From an uncultured Polaribacter sp. (lineage in GTDB: Bacteria > Bacteroidota > Bacteroidia > Flavobacteriales > Flavobacteriaceae): a stretch of 57,737 bases of DNA. The DNA is taken from contig NZ_CANMHM010000016.1 in assembly GCF_947497695.1 (NCBI RefSeq), positions 1 to 57,737 of the forward strand, read 5' to 3'. The notes below the pieces were generated by a model. It was not told the origin of the DNA and made no database searches. It saw only the letters and a program-made list of their open reading frames with translations. This document shows, piece by piece, positions 25,601-33,246 of this stretch. Each line of letters starts with the position of its first letter. The first letter of the stretch is position 1. Position numbers and translations under genes: made by a program.

Positions 25601-26510
25601 GTTTAAAGAGGTTGTAGAGTGGTCTTTCATCGCCAAAATCGTTATCTGCTTTCCATTTTTCTAAAATAAGTTCTGTACTATTTGCAGGTAATAAACTGCG
25701 GTCTTCTGCAAAGAAAATAAATAAGAAACGGTCTATTAATTTTTGAGATTTTTTAAAGAGGGCTAGTTTTACGTTTTTTTCTAAACGTTGTTGTTCAGTA
25801 ATTTCCTCTTGAGACCTCTCTACTGTGCTCGAGTTGACATTAGTACTTTTTAATCTTTTTGCATTTTGTTTTACCAAATCTCTGTACAATTCTCTTTTAA
25901 AAAGTGAATAGTCTTTGTAAAAATCTTTGGTAATTTGTTCTTCTTGTACTATAGATGCTTCCTTAATTTTTAAAGGAACATTGTTGATGATATTGTCTTT
26001 TTGTAAACATAAATAGAAGAGTTCAAAACGTTCTGGGGAAAGTTCAAATAAATTAAATTCTTCAAATTCTGTAGCATCATTTATATAAAAACGTAACTTC
26101 TCGAAGTTTGAAGTAATTACATATACACACCCTTTTTGATTGGCTTTATAATCAAAAGCTTGTTTTCTTATGCTTTCTAAATCTTTTGTTTTTGTTCCTT
26201 TTAACTCTATAACTGCTATGGCAATATCTTTGTGTAATATGGCTCCATCTGCTTTTCTAGCATTGTTTTGGTTTTTATATTCTGCTACTAAATTAAAGTT
26301 TACATTGGGTTTTAAGGTATACTCTAAAATATATACAAACAATTCTGTTAAAAAAATACCTTGATATTCTTCTTCTTTAGAATTTCTAATGTTTTCTTGA
26401 ATGGTAGGGTTTAAAAAATATTTGGCATATTTTTTATACGCTTTTTCTACTTGTAGTTTTTCTTGTAATTCTAAAGTATTTTTTAAAACAGAGGTTTGAA
26501 ATAATGACAT
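22674..26510 (-). CDS. Type IIG (Eco57I-like) restriction endonuclease-methyltransferase with an embedded RAYT/Y1-transposase-like domain
   Basis: The 1278-residue protein is a fused restriction enzyme and adenine methyltransferase. The N-terminal nuclease region (about 75-140) has the pattern ADGAI...AVIELKGTKT (D-ExK). The methylase SAM motif DPACGSG is at 469-475 and the catalytic NPPY at 789-792. The C-terminal part (about 930-1180, with IEPILRGRDVDRYQ) is the TaqI-like specificity region. Between FPNVFKE and GGFDVVIGNPPY, residues about 584-779 form an extra domain. It has ADHIHLII with His658 and His660 (HUH), LWSQKYY, and SYVKSNRSKHKLPE with Tyr743, the layout of REP-associated Y1 transposases. 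The reading frame is intact throughout. Two REP-like palindromes are translated as part of it (residues 709-715 and 1216-1222). Biochemical activity of the extra domain is an inference. Confidence 0.85.
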   Translation of the reverse strand: MSLFQTSVLKNTLELQEKLQVEKAYKKYAKYFLNPTIQENIRNSKEEEYQGIFLTELFVYILEYTLKPNVNFNLVAEYKNQNNARKADGAILHKDIAIAVIELKGTKTKDLESIRKQAFDYKANQKGCVYVITSNFEKLRFYINDATEFEEFNLFELSPERFELFYLCLQKDNIINNVPLKIKEASIVQEEQITKDFYKDYSLFKRELYRDLVKQNAKRLKSTNVNSSTVERSQEEITEQQRLEKNVKLALFKKSQKLIDRFLFIFFAEDRSLLPANSTELILEKWKADNDFGDERPLYNLFKQYFNFLDKGRQGTKSRGEIYAYNGGLFKEDSLLDSLIIDNDLLYKYTHKLASYDFESQVDVNILGHIFENSLNEIESVNAEIEGADFDKQKSKRKKDGVFYTPKYITKYIVENTVGKLCTEKKAELGIKEEEYFKGRKNRQKATITKLVTLLDTYRAWLLQITICDPACGSGAFLNQALDFLIKEHNYIDELKTKVLGGGLQFSDIENTILENNIFGVDLNEESVEIAKLSLWLRTAQPRRKLNDLSSNIKCGNSLIDSKAIAGDKAFHWEKEFPNVFKEKNSKIYHLTSTIHDSRTSVRMETYKVRETREKGTNPKPNVVYFTTDDDLLITKTIAELVKKENLTLLAYNICADHIHLIIRCEEEEISKIMQKIKGVTSFIHNKQNTVSPKYFSALKENEPQETKTRDSSPLDKKKPLWSQKYYCKEITTKQQLNTTISYVKSNRSKHKLPEHSQEIKDIISSFCTTIDVAFKTEYKGGFDVVIGNPPYVQLQKMKNISFELAKIGYKTYESTGDLYCLFYEKGNDILKSKGVLGFITSNKWMRANYGKSLRKYLFENTNPYKLLDLGAGIFESAVVDSNIIMFEKLKVESLIISSIDISNESDVKDLVSFDNYFVDISPKNDDVWTISSKKEQALKDKVLRKGKLLKDWNININRGILTGLTEAFIINEEKKNEFISKDVNSEKIIEPILRGRDVDRYQIDYQDLYLLNVHNGFKETPKIEIEDYPIIKEHLEQYEPKLSKRYDKGSTPFNLRNCAYLDSFLEKKIIWKEMSSKPPFVLDVNKYFTNDTITFITGDDLEYLLAMLNSKLMFYIFSNYYSGGGLGSKGIRFKKDFLSNLPITEANNKTQFIEKVESIISKNNVFQNKTSNFQTYLKQKFSLEKLSKKLQNWHELDFGDFIKELNKAIKAQISKGLQSLAPLTKKDEFEWLELFEENKQKAQELQTQINQTDAAIDAMVYKLYGLTEDEIKIVETS
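22847..22866. repeat. REP-like palindrome 2, inside the type IIG gene
   Basis: CAAGGGACT-GA-AGTCCCTTG, identical to palindrome 1, lies within codons 1216-1222 and is translated as KGLQSLA on the minus strand. About 30 nt around it match the copy at 22173. Confidence 0.9.
24174..24761 (-). mobile_element. RAYT-like insert within the type IIG gene
   Basis: About 588 nt in frame encode residues 584-779 of the host gene. I see the HUH pair His658/His660, a conserved Trp in LWSQKYY, and the candidate nucleophile Tyr743. The usual spacing between DPACGSG and NPPY in such methylases is shorter by about this amount. Whether it arrived as a mobile gene or is an inherited domain of a subfamily cannot be told from one sequence. 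The boundaries are approximate. Confidence 0.65.
24366..24385. repeat. REP-like palindrome 3, inside the RAYT-like insert
   Basis: CAAGGGACT-TG-AGTCCCTTG has the same arms as palindromes 1 and 2 with a different centre. It falls between the HUH and Tyr parts of the transposase-like domain and is translated as TRDSSPLD. Confidence 0.9.
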
Positions 26511-26705
26511 TTATAGCTAGCGTTTTTTTTGAACTTTAAAAATAGATTTTATAAAAATACTATCACAATAATACAGCAGGTATTTTAGCTATTTTTTGTA
26601 ATAACTATTGTGCTGTCTGTTAATTAAAGAATCTAATGTGTTAAATTTTAAAAACCTAACAAAGCTTATTGTTTTTTATAATTGTTAATTGGTGACTAAA
26701 GAAGT

Positions 26706-26799
26706 TGCGTTAAGGATAGAAACGGCATCCTTTTTGCTTTTTCTGCAAAAAGATATAGTGTATAGCCTGACCACGATTTTTTGCGTGGCACGCCCAAAT
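26706..26799 (+). repeat. Structured dispersed element, copy C
   Basis: This 94-nt copy has GCGT/ACGC outer pairing, GGAT/ATCC, CTTTTTGC/GCAAAAAG and CCACG/CGTGG hairpins. The last two stems differ from copy B by compensating changes. It lies in the gap 26511-26866 between the type IIG gene and acs, where I see no protein gene. Confidence 0.85.
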
Positions 26800-26866
26800 A
26801 AATATTTAAGAGGAAACTGAAATACTGAAAATAAATTCAGCACAGGCAAGTTCAGTTTGACATATA

Positions 26867-28774
26867 TCACAATCTATTATTAATAATACTTTGTACAATT
26901 TCTGGGTTTAACAATGTACTTGTGTCACCTAAATTGTCCATTTCGTTACAGGCAATTTTACGCAAAATACGTCTCATAATTTTTCCTGAACGCGTTTTTG
27001 GCAAGCCTTCTGTAAATTGAATTTTATCTAATTTGGCAATTGGGCCAATTCTATCTGTAATTAATTGATTGATTTCTTTTTCTAAATTGTTATGATTTCT
27101 ATCTTCTCCTGCATCTTTTAGTGTAATATAACCATACAAAGCACTTCCTTTTATTTCATGAGGAAAACCAACAATGGCACTTTCTGCAATGGCAGGATGC
27201 TCATTTATAGCGTCTTCTATTGGTGCTGTTCCTAAATTGTGACCAGAAACGATAATTACATCATCTACTCTACCTGTTATTCTGTAATAGCCAACTTCGT
27301 CTCTTAGTGCTCCATCGCCTGTAAAATACATATTTTTATAGGCAGAAAAATAGGTTTCTTTATAACGCTCATGATTTCCCCAAATGGTTCTGGCAATACT
27401 TGGCCAAGGAAATTTTATACACAATCTTCCTTCTACTTGGTTTCCTTTTAATTCGTTACCTGTTTCATCTATTAAAGCGGGTTGAATGCCTATAAAAGGC
27501 AACGTTGCATAGGTTGGTTTTGTAGGAGTAACATAAGGAATTGGAGTAATCATAATGCCACCTGTTTCTGTTTGCCACCAAGAATCTATAATTGGGCTTT
27601 TGCCTTTACCCACATTATCATTATACCAATGCCAAGCTTCTTCATTGATGGGTTCACCAACAGAACCTAATACTTTTAAGGATGATAAATCGTATTTATC
27701 TACCAATTCAGATCCATGTTTTGCCAACGCTCTAATGGCAGTTGGTGCTGTATAAAACTGATTTATTTTATGTTTTTGGATGATGCCCCAAAAGCGTCCA
27801 AAATCTGGATAACTTGGTACACCTTCAAAAAGTACAGTGGTTGCTCCATTGGCTAAAGGCCCATACACAATGTAAGAATGACCAGTAATCCAACCAATAT
27901 CTGCTGTACACCAATACACCTCATTTTCTTTGTATTGAAATGCGTTTTTAAACGTGTAGGCTGTATACACCATATAGCCTGCTGTTGTATGCACCATTCC
28001 TTTGGGTTTGCCTGTAGAACCAGATGTATATAAAATAAACAAAGGGTCTTCTGCATTCATTGTTTCTGCTTCACATTCAATAGAAGCATCGTCTAACAAA
28101 GGTTGTAACCATTTGTCTCGTCCTTGTTTCATGTGGATGTTTGAATTGATTCTTTTGGCAACCAAAACAGTTGCAACTCCAGGACAATTTTCTAAAGCTT
28201 CGTCTACAATTCCTTTTAAGTCGATCGTTTTTTTACCTCTGCAAGAACCATCACAAGTAATTAACATTTTACAGTCAGCATCATTAATTCTTGTTGCCAA
28301 TGCTGTGGATGAAAACCCTGCAAAAACTACTGAGTGAATTGCACCAATTCTTGCACAAGCCAAAGTGGCAATTGCCAATTCTGGAATCATAGGTACATAA
28401 ATACAAACTCTATCTCCTTTTTTGATACCATTGTCTTTTAATACATTGGCAAATTGATTTACACGTTCTGATAATTGTTTGTAAGTAATATGTGCTGCTT
28501 TTTCCTTTGGATCATTAGGTTCAAATAAAATAGCGGTTTTATCTCCACGAGTTGGTAAATGCCTATCAATACAGTTTTCTGTAATATTTAGTTTTGCTCC
28601 TTGAAACCATTTTATTTCTGGTTTTGAAAAATCCCACTCTAAAACTTTGTCCCATTTTTTACGCCAAACAAAGTGTTCTTCTGCTATTTCTTCCCAAAAA
28701 TTTTCTGGTTCTCTTATCGATTTTCTATAGACTTGGTAGTATTCTTCTAAATGTTTTATGTGATAATTGCTCAT
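26867..28774 (-). CDS. acs: Acetyl-CoA synthetase
   Basis: The 635-residue enzyme activates acetate to acetyl-CoA through acetyl-AMP. The phosphate-binding motif YTSGSTGKPKG and the adenylation segment DSWWQTETGG are present. The hinge/core region YFTGDGALRDEVGYYRITGRVDDVI follows. The conserved C-terminal lysine is Lys598 in RSGKIMRR, a site of regulation by acetylation in this family. It is the last gene of an acetate uptake operon with the symporter and DUF4212 subunit upstream, 112 nt away. Confidence 0.95.
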   Translation of the reverse strand: MSNYHIKHLEEYYQVYRKSIREPENFWEEIAEEHFVWRKKWDKVLEWDFSKPEIKWFQGAKLNITENCIDRHLPTRGDKTAILFEPNDPKEKAAHITYKQLSERVNQFANVLKDNGIKKGDRVCIYVPMIPELAIATLACARIGAIHSVVFAGFSSTALATRINDADCKMLITCDGSCRGKKTIDLKGIVDEALENCPGVATVLVAKRINSNIHMKQGRDKWLQPLLDDASIECEAETMNAEDPLFILYTSGSTGKPKGMVHTTAGYMVYTAYTFKNAFQYKENEVYWCTADIGWITGHSYIVYGPLANGATTVLFEGVPSYPDFGRFWGIIQKHKINQFYTAPTAIRALAKHGSELVDKYDLSSLKVLGSVGEPINEEAWHWYNDNVGKGKSPIIDSWWQTETGGIMITPIPYVTPTKPTYATLPFIGIQPALIDETGNELKGNQVEGRLCIKFPWPSIARTIWGNHERYKETYFSAYKNMYFTGDGALRDEVGYYRITGRVDDVIIVSGHNLGTAPIEDAINEHPAIAESAIVGFPHEIKGSALYGYITLKDAGEDRNHNNLEKEINQLITDRIGPIAKLDKIQFTEGLPKTRSGKIMRRILRKIACNEMDNLGDTSTLLNPEIVQSIINNRL

Positions 28775-28886
28775 CCTTAATTTAGTTAGTTGTAATGAAT
28801 TCTAAAAATAGAGATTATATTTTAGTTTTAAAGAATTAATGTTTTTTTTAAGTGTTTTTTTAACATCTAAAAAATGATTCTTTCTC

Positions 28887-30572
28887 TTAATGTGTAGCTT
28901 CTCCTGCTCCACTTGGAATTCTAATATTTTCTACAATTTCTTGCACATCTTCTGGAGGTGCAGCAGTAAACCTAGATACAATTAAAGAAAGGATAAAGTT
29001 TACAAACATAGCAATTGTACCAAAACCTTCTGGCGAAACTCCAAACCACCAATCTTCTTTTGTGCCACCACCAAACCAATCAAATTTGAATTTCATCATA
29101 TAAAAAAGCATTAATAATATACCTACAACCATTCCTAAAATAGCACCTTCTTTATTCATTCTTTTATCAAAAATCCCTAAAATTATTGCCGGAAAAAAGG
29201 AAGCTGCTGCCAAACCAAAAGCCAATGCAACTGTTGCTGCAACAAAATCTGGTGGATTGATACCAAAATAACCTGCCACACAAACTGCTACTACTGCTGC
29301 CAATCTTGCTGCAATTAACTCGCCTTTTTCTGTAATATTTGGGTTGATCATTTTCTTAATTAAATCATGAGAAACTGATGCTGAAATTACCAATAACAAA
29401 CCTGCAGCTGTAGATAATGCTGCTGCTAAAGCACCTGCTGCAACCAAAGCAATTACCCAATTTGGTAAACCTGCAATTTCAGGATTTGCCAATACCATAA
29501 TATCTTTATCTACAATTAATTCATTCTTTTCTGCATCTGCTAAATACTGTACTAATCCATCTTTATTTTTATCATCAAACTCAATTAACCCTGTTTTTTC
29601 CCAATTACCAAACCAATCTGGCATTTTAGCATATTCTTTATTACTAACAGTTTCTATTAAATTTGTTCTTGAAAAAACAGATATTGCAGGAGCTGCAGTA
29701 TATAAAATTGCAATTAAAAGCAATGCCCAACCTGCAGATTTACGTGCATCAGCTACTTTTTTAACTGTAAAAAAACGGACAATTACATGGGGTAAACCTG
29801 CTGTACCAAACATTAATGCTGCTGTAATTAAAAAAACATCTAAAGTTGTTTTACTACCAGAAGTGTATGCTGCAAAACCTAATTCTTTGTGTAAATTATC
29901 TAACTTGTCTAATAGGTAAATTCCGTTTTCATCTGCACCACCAAAACCTAATTGCGGAATTGGATTCCCCGTCATTTGAATAGAAATAAAAATTGCAGGC
30001 ACCATAAATGCAAAAATCAACACACAATATTGTGCTACTTGTGTGTAAGTGATTCCTTTCATCCCTCCTAAAACTGCGTAAAAAAGGACGATGATCATCC
30101 CAATAATTACACCTGTATTGATATCTACTTCTAAAAAACGAGAAAACACCAAACCAACGCCACGCATTTGACCTGCTACATAAGTAAATGAAACTAAAAG
30201 AGCACAAAAAACGGCAACAGTTCTTGCTACATTTGAGTAATATCTGTCTCCTATAAAATCTGGTACTGTAAACTTGCCAAACTTTCTTAAATAAGGAGCT
30301 AACAATAAAGCTAGTAAAACGTAACCACCTGTCCAACCCATTAAATACACTGAGCCATCATACCCATTAAAAGAAATTAAACCTGCCATTGATATAAATG
30401 AAGCTGCAGACATCCAATCTGCTGCTGTTGCTAGTCCATTTGCTAATGGAGACACACCTCCACCAGCAACATAAAATTCTTTGGTAGAACCTGCTCTACT
30501 CCAAATTGCAATTCCTATATATAATGCAAAAGTAATACCTACTAAAATCCATGTCCAAAATTGAATGCTCAT
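28887..30572 (-). CDS. Sodium:solute symporter, ActP-like (acetate)
   Basis: The 561-residue protein is a sodium/solute symporter of the SSS family with about 13 membrane segments. It has KEFYVAGGGVSPLANGLATAADWMSAASF at the N-terminus and the FTVPDFIGDRYY signature, both typical of ActP-type acetate/glycolate permeases. It follows the small DUF4212 subunit by 6 nt, and acs lies downstream, so acetate is the likely substrate. The substrate itself is inferred from context. Confidence 0.88.
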   Translation of the reverse strand: MSIQFWTWILVGITFALYIGIAIWSRAGSTKEFYVAGGGVSPLANGLATAADWMSAASFISMAGLISFNGYDGSVYLMGWTGGYVLLALLLAPYLRKFGKFTVPDFIGDRYYSNVARTVAVFCALLVSFTYVAGQMRGVGLVFSRFLEVDINTGVIIGMIIVLFYAVLGGMKGITYTQVAQYCVLIFAFMVPAIFISIQMTGNPIPQLGFGGADENGIYLLDKLDNLHKELGFAAYTSGSKTTLDVFLITAALMFGTAGLPHVIVRFFTVKKVADARKSAGWALLLIAILYTAAPAISVFSRTNLIETVSNKEYAKMPDWFGNWEKTGLIEFDDKNKDGLVQYLADAEKNELIVDKDIMVLANPEIAGLPNWVIALVAAGALAAALSTAAGLLLVISASVSHDLIKKMINPNITEKGELIAARLAAVVAVCVAGYFGINPPDFVAATVALAFGLAAASFFPAIILGIFDKRMNKEGAILGMVVGILLMLFYMMKFKFDWFGGGTKEDWWFGVSPEGFGTIAMFVNFILSLIVSRFTAAPPEDVQEIVENIRIPSGAGEATH

Positions 30573-30578
30573 ATTATT

Positions 30579-30842
30579 TTATTTTTCTTCTTCGTTAAAC
30601 CCAAACTCATTATCTAAATTATTCATCAACTTAATATAAACAAAAATTAAAATGACAAAAACATAAATAGAACCTTGTTGTGCAAACCAAAAGCCAAGTT
30701 TAAAGCCTCCCATTCTAATAGTGTTTAATTCATCGACTAAAAGGATTCCAAAAACAAAGGAAACTAAAAACCAAATGCTTAATAATATTGTTAAATATTT
30801 TAAATTTTTACTCCAGTATTTTTTTCTTTTTTGAGAATCCAT
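30579..30842 (-). CDS. DUF4212 small symporter subunit
   Basis: The 87-residue protein has two membrane segments (about residues 15-37 and 50-72) and the conserved LGFWFAQQGSIYVFVILIFVY of DUF4212, a family found next to SSS acetate symporters. It is the first gene of the three-gene unit DUF4212, symporter and acs. Confidence 0.88.
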   Translation of the reverse strand: MDSQKRKKYWSKNLKYLTILLSIWFLVSFVFGILLVDELNTIRMGGFKLGFWFAQQGSIYVFVILIFVYIKLMNNLDNEFGFNEEEK

Positions 30843-30980
30843 AAAATTAATATTTACTTATTATTTGAGCGAATTTAATTAAATTAGTATACTTTTATAT
30901 CTACAAAAACACTTTGGTTATGTATAATTAAATAAAAGTGTTATTTTTTTTCTTAATTTCTAAATATAAAGAACTTTTTT

Positions 30981-31748
30981 TTGATTTTTGAAACCTTACT
31001 ACAAAACTGGTATATCATACTTCTTTTTTTTACAGTTGCTATTTTATATGCATCTGTTGGTTTTGGTGGTGGCTCTAGCTATTTAGCCATTTTAGCACTC
31101 ACAGGATTGGTTTTTACACAAATTAGAGCAACTTCTTTATTATGTAATATTGTTGTAGTATCTGGAAATGTATTTTTATTTTATCAACAGAAAAAAATTG
31201 ATTTGAAAAAAATTACTCTATTGGTACTGTTTAGTATTCCGTTTGCTTTTTTAGGCGGCAAACTAAAAATTAACCAAAACTCCTTTTTTATTTTATTAGG
31301 TTTTACATTACTCTTTGCAGCAATTACCATGTGGTTTTCTAAACGAATTGCAACTGCTAAAGAAATATCAACCGAAAAAAACAGAATAAAAAACGGAACT
31401 TTTGGCGGAATTATAGGTTTTATTTCTGGAATGGTTGGTATTGGAGGTGGTGTTTTTTTAGCACCTCTTTTACATCTTACAAACTGGGATACTCCTAAAA
31501 AAATTGCAGCTACAGCAAGTGTTTTTATTTTAGTGAATTCTATTGCTGGGTTATTTGGTCAATATTCAAATCCTGATTTTAATATTGATTGGAATTTAAC
31601 TTCTATTTTATTAGTGATAGTTTTTATTGGTGGACAAATAGGGAGCAGAATGAGTGCTAATTTTTTTACACCGATTCAATTAAAAAAAGCGACTGCTATT
31701 TTGATTGCTTTTGTGAGTTTGCGTATTCTTTTTAAGTATCTTTTGTAA
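30981..31748 (+). CDS. TauE/SafE-family membrane permease
   Basis: The 255-residue protein has about eight membrane segments and two copies of the family motif, SVGFGGGSSYLAIL at residues 24-37 and GMVGIGGGVFLAPLL around residues 148-162. TauE/SafE proteins export sulfite or organosulfonates, but substrates vary. The only suitable start is TTG at 30981, because no ATG lies in frame before the first motif. It is divergent from the acetate operon. Confidence 0.82.
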   Translation: MIFETLLQNWYIILLFFTVAILYASVGFGGGSSYLAILALTGLVFTQIRATSLLCNIVVVSGNVFLFYQQKKIDLKKITLLVLFSIPFAFLGGKLKINQNSFFILLGFTLLFAAITMWFSKRIATAKEISTEKNRIKNGTFGGIIGFISGMVGIGGGVFLAPLLHLTNWDTPKKIAATASVFILVNSIAGLFGQYSNPDFNIDWNLTSILLVIVFIGGQIGSRMSANFFTPIQLKKATAILIAFVSLRILFKYLL

Positions 31749-31999
31749 TATTGGTGTTTTTTTTTACCACATAGAAACATAGAAAACAGCGTTTATTTTT
31801 TTAGAAAAAAATAATCTTCAAAAATATCTAATTTTATTTCGCACCTCCTTCTATCTTGTCTCTTGCTTCCTTTTTTACATATACTCATTCTAATGCTCAA
31901 TGTATAAAAATCAAAAAAACAGCAAACTAAACAACATAAAAATTGTGTATTCTCAACAATCAAAATACCTTTGAAAACTATAAAATAAAAAACAAAAAA

Positions 32000-32806
32000 A
32001 TGTTAGAAGTTATTTTTACCTTAATTATGTTGGTGTTATTACAAGCTGTTCTTGGCTTTGACAACTTACTTTATATTTCTTTAGAGTCTAAAAAAGCACC
32101 TGCTGCTGCTCAAAAATCGGTTAGAAAAAAGGGGATTTTAATTGCTATTGTTCTAAGAATTGTATTGTTATTTGTACTTGTTTCTATTATTGAATTTTTT
32201 CAAGAACCTTTTTCATTTTTAACTGGCGGAATTACAGATGTTTTAAAATTTTCTTTTAATGGCCACAGTATTATTGTTTTAATTGGTGGTGGTTTTATCA
32301 TTTATACGGCTATTAAAGAAATTTGGCACATGATCTCTACTAAAGGTTTAGAGGTTGATGAAATGGCTACAGAAAAAAAGTCTAAATCTGTAAATGCTGT
32401 AATTACAAGTATTGTAATTATGAATTTGGTTTTTTCTTTTGATTCTATTTTAGCTGCCATTGGACTGACTAGTGAAATAGAAAATGCAACCACTGCATTT
32501 ATTGTTATGGCAATTGCAATTGTATTTAGTGGTTTGTTAATGTTATTTATGGCTGATAAAATTTCTGTGTTTTTATCTAAAAATAGAATGTATGAAGTTT
32601 TAGGCTTATTCATTCTTTTTATTGTAGGTATTATGTTAGTTACAGAAGGTGGACATTTAGCACATATTAAAATTTTTGGCGAAGAAATTGTACCTATGAG
32701 TAAAACTACTTTTTACTTTGTATTGGCAATTTTAGTAATTGTAGATGTTGTGCAAGGAAAATATCAAAAGAATTTATTAGCTGAAGCAAAAAATAAATTA
32801 AGTTAA
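32000..32806 (+). CDS. TerC-family membrane protein
   Basis: From ATG 32000 the protein has 268 residues with about seven membrane segments. The TerC hallmarks are LGFDNLLYISLESKKAP near the start and NLVFSFDSILAAIGLT near the middle, with conserved Asp in the membrane. The family is linked to tellurite resistance and metal, especially manganese, homeostasis during secretion. An earlier ATG at 31943 would add 19 residues, and the A-rich stretch before 32000 supports the shorter form. A strong terminator follows. Confidence 0.85.
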   Translation: MLEVIFTLIMLVLLQAVLGFDNLLYISLESKKAPAAAQKSVRKKGILIAIVLRIVLLFVLVSIIEFFQEPFSFLTGGITDVLKFSFNGHSIIVLIGGGFIIYTAIKEIWHMISTKGLEVDEMATEKKSKSVNAVITSIVIMNLVFSFDSILAAIGLTSEIENATTAFIVMAIAIVFSGLLMLFMADKISVFLSKNRMYEVLGLFILFIVGIMLVTEGGHLAHIKIFGEEIVPMSKTTFYFVLAILVIVDVVQGKYQKNLLAEAKNKLS

Positions 32807-32816
32807 TAAAAATTGA

Positions 32817-32853
32817 AAAGTCGCTGTAAATATATTTATAGCGACTTTTTTTA
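32817..32853. terminator. Terminator between TerC-family gene and 32851
   Basis: A 14-bp stem (32817-32830 with 32835-32848, AAAGTCGCTGTAAA) with one G-T pair and a 4-nt loop, followed by a T run. The A run on the other side lets it work on both strands. Confidence 0.85.
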
Positions 32854-33222
32854 TGTGATTTCTAAGATACTATCTTTAATTCTTTGGGTAATAATTTGTA
32901 AAATTCTTCTATTTATTTCTGATGAACTATTGGTGTAATACCTAAATTCATCCTCAGAAAAATGACCAATAATTAAGCCTAAAGTGATGTTTTTATAGTT
33001 GTTATCTGTTTTAAAAACGGACGTAATTTTACTTCTTTTTTTCTGTTCTGATAAAATAGAAAAATCAATTTTTCTTTTTTGCAAGTAATTTTTAAAAGAA
33101 TGGACTAACAAAAGATGTTGCATTTTTATAATAGGACGAAGCACTTCATTCTGAAACTTTTCCATTTCTGTTGTTCCATTGTTTACTAAATCAGTTAAAA
33201 TGGGTCTTTTTTTAGTACTCAT
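32851..33222 (-). CDS. Conserved flavobacterial protein, unknown function
   Basis: The 123-residue product belongs to a small conserved family of Flavobacteriaceae that is sometimes auto-labelled glyoxalase, although I see no glyoxalase fold or metal site. Recognisable parts are FQNEVLRPIIKMQHLLL, IIGHFSEDEFRYY and a C-terminal IITQRIKDSIL. The protein is mostly helical and cytoplasmic. It is 24 nt upstream of the large T9SS cargo gene in the same direction. Confidence 0.6.
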   Translation of the reverse strand: MSTKKRPILTDLVNNGTTEMEKFQNEVLRPIIKMQHLLLVHSFKNYLQKRKIDFSILSEQKKRSKITSVFKTDNNYKNITLGLIIGHFSEDEFRYYTNSSSEINRRILQIITQRIKDSILEIT

Positions 33223-33246
33223 ATTATTTTTAATTACTCAATAAAG

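Noticed and set aside
21981..26800. Attachment-site duplicate of the ssrA 3' end
   Set aside because: I found no second CGGCGTCTCCA or similar sequence downstream of ssrA within the window.
26685..26870. 61-codon reading on the minus strand
   Set aside because: It runs through the structured element at 26706-26799, and its only likeness is to that repeat.
31749..31999. Extra gene between the TauE/SafE and TerC-family genes
   Set aside because: Only short open stretches with many stops are present, and the longer TerC start at 31943 has no supporting ribosome binding region.
32851..33222. Glyoxalase function for the 123-residue protein
   Set aside because: The label is common in automatic annotation, but no metal-binding glyoxalase pattern is present.
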